Assembly (NCBI RefSeq): GCF_014805685.1
Contig: NC_060892.1
Coordinates: forward strand, 7,371,490-7,435,489
Length of the DNA stretch: 64,000 nucleotides
Direction of reading: 5' to 3'
Source: Silurus meridionalis
Lineage: Eukaryota; Chordata; Actinopteri; Siluriformes; Siluridae
Shown here: in pieces, positions 56,274 through 64,000 of the stretch
How the letters are laid out: each line of letters starts with the position of its first letter
How positions within the stretch are numbered: position 1 is the stretch's first letter
Notes under the pieces: model-generated
What the model saw: only the letters and a program-made list of their open reading frames with translations
Databases searched by the model: none
Told to the model about the DNA's origin: nothing
Program-made: the position numbers and the translations under genes

Positions 56274-56640
56274 AGGCCAGGCTTGTAGCTCTGCCACAGG
56301 ATGTGCATTGGAGTGCAGCCTCCCTCCAGCAGATGTTTCCCCTCATCTCCGCCCGATAAATTGCTGTGGATGGCGGGAACCCGCCGCCTCTCCGGAGGCT
56401 CCAACAGCCGCAAGGCACTGCCCCGGCCGTACTGAGAGGGTCAGAAACCAGTCTCAAGAGGCTGGTTCCCCGATCTGGTGTCTTGGCAGGCCAGGTTGTT
56501 AGCCCAGCCACAGGACATGCTTTGGGGCACAACCTCCCTCCAGCGGGTGTCTCCCTCCATCTCTGCCCGATAGATCGCTGCGGATGGAGGAGACCCACCG
56601 CCTCTCAGGAGGCCTCAACAGCTGCAGGGCATTAAGGAAA
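56274..56640 (+). repeat. Tandem duplication inside DIRS 5' region
   Basis: AGGCCAGGCTTGTAGCTCTG at 56274 recurs as AGGCCAGGTTGTTAGCCCAG at 56488, a period of 214 bases. The similarity continues through CTCCCTCCAGCAGATG / CTCCCTCCAGCGGGTG and CCGCCGCCTCTCCGGAGG / CACCGCCTCTCAGGAGG. Unit 2 is cut short where the RT begins. Confidence 0.85.
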
Positions 56641-56865
56641 GGGGCCATCGAGGTGAATCCTCCCTTAGTCAAAGAGTCAGGCTACTACAGTCAGTACTTT
56701 GTTGTTCCAAAGAAGGACAGTGGATTAAGGCTGATCCTAGGTCTCTGCTCCTTGAACCGCCACCTCATGAGGCTTAGGTTCAGGATGCTTACCCTTAAAG
56801 AGGTTGTGTCTCAGATCAAGTCCAAGGACTGGTTTGTCATGATAGATCTAAGGGATGCCTATTTC

Positions 56866-58121
56866 ATTTACATTTACATTTACATTTGTGGCATTTAGCA
56901 AACGCCCTTATCCAGAGCGACGTACAAAAGTGCTTTGAGTCTCTAGTCATTTATAAATCTACACTGGTACACCAAATTACAAACTTAATATAAATATAAC
57001 CCTAGAATGCTACAAACTTGGAAAGTGCTGATTTAAGGGTTTCAGGAAGAGGTAGGTCTTCAGTCGTCGCTTGAAGATAGTTAGGGACTCCGCTGTATGG
57101 ACATCTAGGGGAAGTTCATTCCACCACCTTGGCGCCAGAACAGAGAAGAGCCTTGAAGTGTACTTACCTCTCATTCTGAGAGAAGGCGGTACCAGTCGAG
57201 CAGTGCTGGAGGATCTCAGACAGCATGGTGCAGTGCGAGATGTGATGAGGTCACTGAGGTAAGATGGTGCTGGTCCATTTTTGGCCTTGTAGGCAAGCAT
57301 CAGTGTTTTGAATCTGATACGTGCAGCTACTGGAAGCAAGTGAAGGGAGAGCAGCAGTGGGGTGGTGTGGGAGAACTTGGGCTGATTAAACACAAGCTGT
57401 GCAGCTTCGTTTTGGATCATTTGCAGTGGACAGATAGCGTTCAGGGGAAGACCTGCCAGCAGAGAGTTGCAGTAGTCGAGTCTTAAAATCACAAAAGACT
57501 GAACAAGCACCTGGGCAGCCTGTGTGGACAGAAATGGTCGAATAGTTACCCCGAGGTTATGAGCAGTGGCTGAAGGGGAGAGCAGAGAGTCATGAAGTGT
57601 TATTTGGAGATCTTGAATTGAGTTTTAGTTGGTGAGCACTCATCCATGAAGATATGTCTGTCAAGCATGCCGAGATCCTAACGGAAGCTGTGGTATCTGA
57701 TGGAGGAAAAGAAAAGATTAGTTGAGTGTCATCTGCATAGCAGTGATAAGAAAACCCATGTGAGGATATGACTTCACCAATGGAGTGGGTATAAAGGGAG
57801 AAAAGGAGGGGACCATGTACCGAGCCTTGTGGGACACCAGTGGTGAGTCTGCATTGGGCAGATGTGGATCCCTCCATGTAACCTGGTATAAACGACCTTC
57901 CAGGTAGGAAGCAAACCATTCCCATACTGTTCTGCGAATATTGAAGCTCTTGACAAAAGTGTCTTGTGGTTGACTGTGTCAAATGCTGCTGAAAGGTAGA
58001 GAAAGATAAGTACAGATGACAGTTTGGCTAACCGAGCAGCAAAGGACCGTCTCTGTGGAATGTGCCGCTTTGAACCCAGACTGGTTCGAGTCATGGAGGT
58101 TGTTCTGTGAGAGATAGACAG
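56866..58121 (-). mobile_element. L2-like LINE nested in DIRS, with 5-bp duplication
   Basis: The 1256-bp insert is flanked by ATTTC (56861-56865 and 58122-58126). On the minus strand the 5'-truncated RT starts YLSQNNLHDSNQSGFKAAH and continues [14 protein letters not shown] (motif A), [16 protein letters not shown] (motif B) and [16 protein letters not shown] (catalytic YADD, about 57724-57745). It then reads RLDYCNSLLAGLP, QMIQNEAAQLVFNQPKFSHT and PRWWNELPLDVHTAESL. Frame shifts fall near 57900 and between 57590 and 57510. The 3' end reads TCTGGATAAGGGCGTTTGCT, AATGCCACAAATG and repeated TAAATG. Confidence 0.9.
57010..57510 (-). pseudogene. L2-like ORF2 C-terminal frame (166 codons)
   Basis: This is the longest intact frame of the nested LINE. 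It starts MLVQSFVILRLDYCNSLLAG and runs to the natural ORF2 end (SLTIFKRRLKTYLFLKPL). It contains the thumb and C-terminal part only and cannot act alone. It is separated from the RT palm by about 80 bases with a frame change. Confidence 0.8.
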
Positions 58122-58829
58122 ATTTCCACATAGCCCTCCTCCTGCTCACAGAAGGTTCCTGATGTTTGCTTTCGGGGGCAAAGCCTACCAATATCGGGTC
58201 CTCCCCTTTGGCCTAGCACTCTAACCCTGTACCTTCACAAAGTGCATAAATGCGGCTTTAGCCCCACCATGACTTCAGGGCATCTGCTTTTGATTCAACG
58301 ACTGGTTGATATTAGCTCGATCAGAGCTTAAGGTGGTCCAGAATCGAGATGACGTTCTCGCCTGCATGAAGGAGCTGGGGTTAAGACTACATGCAGGGAA
58401 GAGTGTGCTTTCTCCATTGCAGAGAACCACCTTCTTGGGCGTAGTATTGCAGGCACAATTGTGTCCCGCCCGGATCGCAGCTATCCTCACAGCAGTCGGG
58501 GGAGTAAGAGAAGGCCAACCACTCACTGCGAAGCAGTCCCAGAGGCTGCTGGGTCTTATGGCAGCAGCGACCAACGTGATCCCACTTGGTCTCCTTCATA
58601 TGAGACCCCTCCAGTGGTGGCTCAGAGACAAAGGGTTCTCCCGAGGGGGCATCCAACTCCGTACTATCAAAGTCTCGAGGCGAGCTCTTCGAAACTTAGA
58701 TATATAAAGAGAACATGCGTTCCTGTCTCAGGGCACTGTCTTGGGAGTTCCTTGTCATCGCATAACACTAACAACGGACGCATCCTTCATGGAGTGGGAA
58801 GCAGTCAAGAGTGAAAGGTCAGTGGAAGA

Positions 58830-59430
58830 GCTACATTGTTCATGGCACACAAACTGCCTGGAGATGATGGCTGTGCTTGTAGCACTAAAACACTTTCACT
58901 GAGACCTGAGAGATTACCACGTGCTGGTCCATACGGACAACATGTCGGTGGTCTCATACATCAACCGCTAGGAAGGTCTCCGATCTCACCCCTTGTACAG
59001 GCTGGCACAGCAGATCCTCCTGTGGTCCCAGGGAAAACTCCTCTAATTAAGAACAGTTTACATCCCTAACCAATTGAATTGGAGAGCAGACGCCTTTATG
59101 ATGCAAGGGCTGAGGTGGTGAAGCAGATATGGCAGAGATATTACAGAGCCCAGGTGGATCTGTTTGCAACTCGGGAGACTTTGCACTGTCCCCTCTGGTT
59201 CTCTCACTCTCTGGACGCCATGGAGCAGACGTGGTTGAGGCTATGTCTGTACGCCTGCCCTTCTGTCATGCTGCTCCCCGTAGTTCTGGAGAGAATCCGC
59301 CAAAAAGGAGTACGTATCCACCTGGTGGCACCTAGTGGTTTTACGGACCTGCTGTCCCTCCTTGATAGACCTCTTTGGAAAATTCCCCCAGGAGGGATCT
59401 CCTCTTGCAGGCAGGGGGAACCCTAGTTCA
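58830..59430 (+). pseudogene. DIRS RNase H domain pseudogene
   Basis: At about 58918-59050 the plus strand reads YHVLVHTDNMSVVSYINR, a stop, then EGLRSHPLYRLAQQILLWSQ. The TDN motif holds a conserved RNase H Asp. From 59079 an in-frame stretch reads EVVKQIWQRYYRAQVDLFAT, RETLHCPLWFSHSLDAMEQT and RQKGVRIHLVAPSGFTDLLS. It is the counterpart of copy 1 (52.3-52.8 kb). At least one stop and one frame change are visible. Confidence 0.78.
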
Positions 59431-60540
59431 CCCCCGCCCAGAGTTATGGAAGCTCTGGCTGTGGCCCCAGAGGAGGCACAGTTTCCAGCTGCTGGTCTCT
59501 CTACTGAGTTAGTTGAGCCTATCCTCCATTCCAGAGCTCCCGCCATGAGGAGGTTGTATGCCGCTAGATGGCAGCTGTTTACCACGTGGTGTGAGCACCA
59601 CCAGTTAGACCCAGTCAACTGCCCAGTTGGTTTAGTTCTGGAGTTTTTGCAGGAACAGTTTGCCACAGGGTTGGCCCTGTCCACCCTGAAGGTTTACGTG
59701 TCCGCTATTGCGGCTTATTCGTCACTGGGGAATAACGCTCTCATGACACATTTTCTACCCGGCCCGGGATACGACCCAGAGTGCCTGTGTGGGATTTGGC
59801 CGTTGTGTTGGCGGCTCTATCTGAGCCCCCCTTCGAGCCTTTAGCCCAAGTGGCCCTTAGGTACCTGTCAATAAAGACCGCCTTTCTTTTGGCAATATCC
59901 TCCCTTAAGAGGGTCAGGGACCTACAGGCTATGTCTGTGGCCCCGTCTCTCCTAGAGTTTACTTCTGGCATGGCACTAGGTTTAGGGTATGTGCCTAAGG
60001 TGCCTAGGGCTTCCTCACGGCCTGTCGTTTGCAGGCATTCTGCCCTTCTCCTTTGCTAGCCCCAGACAAGAAAAAGCTAAATCAACTGTGTCCAGTGCAA
60101 GCACTGGATACCTATCTTCACAGGACGAGTCTGTGGAGAAAGTCAGAGCAGTTGTTTGTCTGCTATGGCCAAATAGGAAAGGTTTTCCTGCCAATAATCA
60201 GACTCTCAGCAGATGGATAGTTGATGTCATTACCACATGTTATGAGTCCTCTGGTCTTCCCACTCCTTTCAGAGTCAAGGCCCATTCAACCCAGAGTATG
60301 GCAGCCTCTACAGCCTGGTCCACGGGGGTTTCCCTGCAGGACATATGCAATGCTGCAGGCTGGTCCACCCCTTTGACCTTTGACAGGTTTTACGACCTCG
60401 ACATCAGAGCCACTCCTGGCTTCTCTGTCCTGCACGCTGGTGGTGCTCAGAAACATTTGGCAGGGACTAGTCAGTATGGCGTGATTGGACACTTGTTCCC
60501 GAAGCGTTTCAACGCGTTTCAACGCAGCTTGAGTTCCTAA
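59335..60540 (+). pseudogene. DIRS tyrosine recombinase pseudogene
   Basis: The recombinase inserts circular DNA copies of DIRS without target duplication. The N-terminal SAM-like domain lies at 59440-59750 (LYAARWQLFTTWCEHHQLDP, LVLEFLQEQFATGLALSTLK). Box I, in a second frame (59781-60059), reads AISSLKRVRDLQAMSVAPS with the catalytic Arg. Box II, in a third stretch (59989-60540), reads VKAHSTQSMAAST; the family has HxxR and here the Arg codon is CAG (60292-60294, Gln). The nucleophile region WSTPLTFDRFYDLD keeps the Tyr (60391-60393). Two frame changes and the R-to-Q change make it inactive. Confidence 0.83.
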
Positions 60541-60809
60541 AAGGGAGTTCCTAGGTTACGTATGTAGACGCTGTGTCAACAGGCTATACTCCCTGCATCC
60601 CTGCTGCGTTACCTTCTCTTTTTCAAAAGCTAATGTCAGAACTATCACTCAGCCATTTTGTAGCTTCCTGGTATGCGTAACATTGCACGTCACACGTCAG
60701 AGCGTGGACAACGTGAGGCGTTTCCTCTAGGGAACTAGGGTTACATATGTAACAGTGAGGGAAGGGATTGAGTAATGTGCCACTCTGAATAATTATTTTC
60801 CCCTCTGTC

Positions 60810-60810
<1 letters not shown>

Positions 60811-60888
<78 letters not shown>
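60811..60888. repeat. (TTTC)n microsatellite
   Basis: About 19 tetranucleotide units, followed nine bases later by (AC)n. Confidence 0.96.
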
Positions 60889-60891
60889 CAC

Positions 60892-60896
<5 letters not shown>

Positions 60897-60937
<41 letters not shown>
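60897..60937. repeat. (CA)n microsatellite
   Basis: About 20 units. Confidence 0.96.
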
Positions 60938-60939
<2 letters not shown>

Positions 60940-61123
60940 CCGTAAGATAGATGAGTCACCCACGATTGGATAAAAGGTCAGCTCCATCTTCTAACAGTCG
61001 CCTCGGCTTGTCTGGAGTTGATAGACGGACTTCCATTTCTCTTTTGTGTGGAAAAAATAAAAAAATAAAATAAATAACAGCCGTCATGAACTGAAAAGCT
61101 TCAGGCTGTGCGGCTTGTTAGCA

Positions 61124-61184
<61 letters not shown>
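61124..61184. repeat. (GT)n microsatellite
   Basis: About 30 units. Confidence 0.96.
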
Positions 61185-61185
<1 letters not shown>

Positions 61186-61307
61186 GTAAAACAGAGAAAG
61201 AGATAGAGGAAAAGGGAGTTAGGGGATAATCATTTCTTTCCTATCCCCTGCTAACAATTCTGTGTTACATCACTGAATGACCATTTGAGGGAAAACATCC
61301 TTAATTC

Positions 61308-61334
61308 AATAATAATAACAACAACAACAACAAC

Positions 61335-61394
<60 letters not shown>
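61308..61394. repeat. (AAC)n and (AAT)n microsatellite
   Basis: Six AAC units followed by about 20 AAT units. Confidence 0.96.
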
Positions 61395-61396
<2 letters not shown>

Positions 61397-61510
61397 CTTG
61401 CCAGGCTATTAGCTATAACTAGCATTAAAGTTACAAGCAACATACTAGCACAAAAGTTTGTTAATGTTAGACTAAATATGCCTTGCTCAGTAGAACCCAA
61501 GCTAGGCAGT

Positions 61511-61556
61511 AGTGTGTGTGTGTGTGTGTGTGTCTGTGTCTGTGTGTGTGTGTGTA
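61511..61556. repeat. (GT)n microsatellite with CT interruptions
   Basis: GT units with two CTGT interruptions. Confidence 0.93.
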
Positions 61557-62103
61557 TTCACAGCAGAAGGAACTTATCGTATCATAATGTGTTTTACTGA
61601 TCATCATAAAGCATCTTTCATCATTAGGTACAATGATGACTTTTACACACACTCAGCACGATTTCATGACAGTGTAAGTAGCAATAATTGCGAATATGCA
61701 CACTGAAGTATGTGTTAAAGTGTGCGTAAAAGTGTGGGGGGTGTGTCAGGTTTTAAATCAAGAGCTCTGTGAATGTTGTAGCTTCTGGGAATTGAAGCAG
61801 AGCTGGAGATAAGTCAGTCCTCCTTTAGTCCTCACTTTCAAGTATGTGTGTGTGTCTGTCTGTCTGTCTGTCTGTGTCCAGCTCAGATATTTTTTAGCAA
61901 TAAATAAACAGAGAACGATTTCTGTTTTCACATGAGAAGCAGAGCAGCAGGTTTATGTGGATCAGAACACGATGCATGACAGGGAACTTTCCGGAAGTCG
62001 AGCATGTTTTTCAGTCCAGTGAAAAGTGCAAACAATGTGACAGCTACAAAACAGATAACGACAACAAAATCATCATTTATACTGCAGCTATCTATTTAAA
62101 AAA
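61557..62103. other. Unassigned sequence
   Basis: A short (CTGT)n run lies at about 61855-61876. No exon or repeat family recognised. Confidence 0.4.
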
Positions 62104-62119
62104 AAATAATAATAATAAT

Positions 62120-62123
<4 letters not shown>

Positions 62124-62191
<68 letters not shown>
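62124..62191. repeat. (TA)n microsatellite preceded by (AAT)n
   Basis: About 33 TA units after six AAT units. Confidence 0.96.
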
Positions 62192-62194
<3 letters not shown>

Positions 62195-62199
62195 AGCAA

Positions 62200-62262
62200 A
62201 GCAGGCTAAGGACCTTTCTTGAGAGCCCAACAGTGGCAGTTTGGCGAACCACCTGACTCATC
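62200..62262 (-). mobile_element. SINE body fragment
   Basis: GCTAAGGACCTTTCTTGAGA and GCCCAACAGTGGCAGTTTGG are the reverse complement of the SINE body (GGGCCCTTGAGCAAGGCCCT type). Head and tail are missing. Confidence 0.5.
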
Positions 62263-62862
62263 AAAAATGAGAAAAAATGATTTGCCAATTAAGCAATACT
62301 ATTGAAATATGAGAATATTATAAAATTAGTTTAATAATCTTATAGTTGGTTAATTGTAATGTTATAAAAAGAAATACAATATTAAAAATTGTTTCATTTC
62401 CTTGTCATTTTCTGCAGCATAAAAGTATGATGTAAGTCCTCAATTTTATTTAAATGCCCTCTGTGTAAAGGCATGTCATTATTAGCACAATCATCAATTA
62501 CCATTTTTACTAATTTTTTAACTTGGTAACATGACAAGATGATTCACAGCTGGAGAACAAATAAATGTTCATGCAACTGTTCTCCTTTACACTGGTGTAC
62601 TGGTTAGCACTGCACTCTTCTTTTAATATGCCTGTTAATCTGTAATAATTGTTTTGTCTGTGCGCTTTGCACACTTTATGTAGTCCCGTATGTAGTGTGT
62701 ACAGCTTTTTTGTTTTGTGGTGTTCTTTGTAGTATAATGATCCTGGTACTACAAAAAAACAAATACAAAGAACTGGTACAGTATCATCTGTATCTGACAT
62801 TAAAGCCAATTTGATATTTCATTCTTTAAATATTTCCTTTAAATTAAATTGTAATTGTCTGC

Positions 62863-62865
<3 letters not shown>
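62263..62865. other. AT-rich unassigned sequence
   Basis: No recognised feature. Confidence 0.4.

Positions 62866-62933
<68 letters not shown>
62866..62933. repeat. (TA)n microsatellite
   Basis: About 33 TA units. Confidence 0.97.
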
Positions 62934-62936
<3 letters not shown>

Positions 62937-63264
62937 ATCGTCATCTTTGGGGTGGAAAAAGTAACTCCATGTCATTATGCTACTATAACCTCAGCACACA
63001 CAATAGTTTATTACTTACTTGCATGGATTTTTATAAAGAACTGTAAGTATTGATTTTATGTTCAAGTGCATCAGATTGCCTAATGAGGTGAGAAGAGGAA
63101 ACAAAAACAAAAAACATAATAATAGTTCAAGTCAACAAATATGTTAATAAAAAAGGCATAAAAAATAAAATTAACAATATAATAAAATATAATTTTAGTT
63201 AAATAAATTGACATTTACAATTAAATCAGAAATAAAATGATAAAAATAGAAAAAAAAGAATAAG

Positions 63265-63686
63265 GACTGTGCATTGAAATAGAATAGAATGTGAGGTATA
63301 CATCAAATAGGCATGGTACAGAGTTATGGAGTTTACATACAAATAGAATACAGCATATACATACTGTAGAAATAAAATAGCATGTGGGATATATGTACTG
63401 TACATAACAACAGAACTGAATGTTAATTATACATATAAAATAGAATAGAATATGGTGTGTACATACTGTATATATAAAATAGAAATCAGAGAGAATTTGG
63501 ATTAAACATAACAGAAATAAAATAGAACTGAACATAGAATATACATGAAAATAGAATATGGTGTGTACATAAAATAGAATAAAAAGTATAGTATACATAA
63601 AATAGAAATGGAATATATAAACTAAGTAGGTCAGTAATTAAGGTGTTGGACTTCTATAATGGTATATGGATTTTACATTAAAAAAA

Positions 63687-63760
<74 letters not shown>

Positions 63761-63855
63761 TTTAGAAATATAATAGAATGTGGAGTATACATAAAAATAG
63801 TAATAGAAAAGAATATAGAGCATGCATAGAAATAGGAAAGAATGTGGAACATACA
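63265..63855. repeat. AT-rich minisatellite (ATAGAATATGGTGTGTACAT type)
   Basis: Words AAAATAGAATAGAATATGG, GTGTGTACATACTGTA and AGTATACATAAAATAG recur with a period of roughly 40-50 bases. At least nine diverged units are visible. The array is broken by a SINE-head-like piece at 63625-63660 (GTAGGTCAGTAATTAAGGTG) and by a TA array. Confidence 0.7.
63691..63753. repeat. (TA)n microsatellite
   Basis: About 31 TA units after a run of A. Confidence 0.97.
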
Positions 63856-64000
63856 TAAACTTAAATAATAAAGGAAGAAGAACTAAAATAAATTATGGAA
63901 TCGAAACTGAAATGTGGGGAAACTGACCTCCATTGTAAAACTGTACAAATAAAACAACTCTGTTTGAAGAAAAGAGAAGTGTTTAAAGTGAAATAAAGTT

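Larger units (their letters stand above)
56640..58710 (+). pseudogene. DIRS reverse transcriptase pseudogene (split by LINE)
   Basis: Before the LINE: ALRKGAIEVNPPLVKESGYY, SQYFVVPKKDSGLRLILGL and FVMIDLRDAYF (RT motif A region). After it, at about 58130-58200: MFAFGGKAYQYRVLPFGLA (motif B region). The catalytic box at 58294-58305 reads FNDW where DIRS normally has LDDW, so the first Asp is now Asn. Downstream: LARSELKVVQNRDDVLACMK, RLHAGKSVLSPLQRTTFLG and QRLLGLMAAATNVIPLGLLH. Reverse transcription from this copy is lost through the insertion, frame changes and the altered box. Confidence 0.82.
56151..60755 (+). mobile_element. DIRS-type retrotransposon, copy 2, with nested LINE
   Basis: The order is a 5' region with a tandem duplication (56274-56640), the RT start (56640-56865), a nested LINE (56866-58121), the RT remainder (58122-58700), RNase H (about 58830-59400), tyrosine recombinase (59440-60540) and a 3' terminal region. 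The 3' region has GTTACGTATGTAGACGCTG at 60554 and GGGAACTAGGGTTACATATG at 60738, as expected of DIRS ends. The 5' border is approximate. Copy 1 (51.6-52.9 kb) lies in the opposite orientation. Confidence 0.85.

Noticed and set aside
1..64000. Bacterial or phage-type systems (operons, toxin-antitoxin, defence islands)
   Set aside because: Composition, microsatellites, SINEs and vertebrate transposons show eukaryotic nuclear DNA; no prokaryotic gene organisation is present.

Overview
The window looks like teleost nuclear DNA, most likely from an otophysan such as a catfish. This is inferred from its content: many decayed Tc1/mariner elements and their short derivatives, L2-like and RTE non-LTR elements, a tRNA-headed SINE, a DIRS-type tyrosine-recombinase retrotransposon, hAT-like elements with 8-bp target duplications, and very long (TA)n, (CA)n, (GA)n, (TAA)n, (ATCT)n and (TTTC)n arrays. 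I found no host protein-coding exon, tRNA, rRNA, CRISPR array or operon that I can defend. All recognisable coding sequence belongs to transposable elements, and nearly all of it is broken by frameshifts, stops or truncation.

Layout. 0-9 kb: an hAT-like repeat with an L2 tail inside it, a Tc1 relic (2.7-3.8 kb), several L2-type 3' ends, and a Tc1 derivative (8.6-9.1 kb). 9.26-9.56 kb: a solo LTR with a 5-bp duplication. 9.6-15 kb: mostly low-repeat DNA with candidate conserved non-coding blocks. 15.2-17.6 kb: a perfect short hairpin, a second copy of the repeat at the window start, a Tc1 relic and microsatellites. 18.5-20.2 kb: a TTACA-rich satellite split by an RTE fragment. 21.7-23.1 kb: a Tc1 derivative with a transposase N-terminus, a SINE, and an RTE tail with a 16-bp duplication. 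23.57-24.42 kb: an 850-bp hAT-type non-autonomous element. 25.0-26.3 kb: a diverged tandem repeat holding a Harbinger-like relic. 28.6-29.8 kb: a Tc1 relic. 31-32.4 kb: a CAGA minisatellite. 32.9-37.3 kb: two RTE copies in opposite orientations with a triplet array beside the first. 38.6-39.4 kb: a Tc1 derivative with a nested SINE and a hairpin. 43.5-44.6 kb: a TG-rich minisatellite. 45.8-46.2 kb: a Tc1 derivative with an ATCT array. 48.8-49.7 kb: an L2-like 3' part. 51.25-51.6 kb: a perfect hairpin abutting a minisatellite. 51.6-52.9 kb (minus) and 56.2-60.8 kb (plus): two DIRS copies; the second carries a nested L2 LINE with a 5-bp duplication. 60.8-64 kb: microsatellites and an AT-rich minisatellite.

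There is no working gene set here. The pieces interact as a stratigraphy of insertions: SINE into Tc1, LINE into DIRS, RTE into satellite and into an older repeat, L2 tail into hAT. The SINE tails match the 3' end of the LINE inside DIRS, which fits the known borrowing of LINE machinery by SINEs. I did not find a previously undescribed biological system. The most unusual sequence-level signals are three short near-perfect hairpins, the tandem repeat with an RT-like motif, and the insertion boundaries that can be read to the base.
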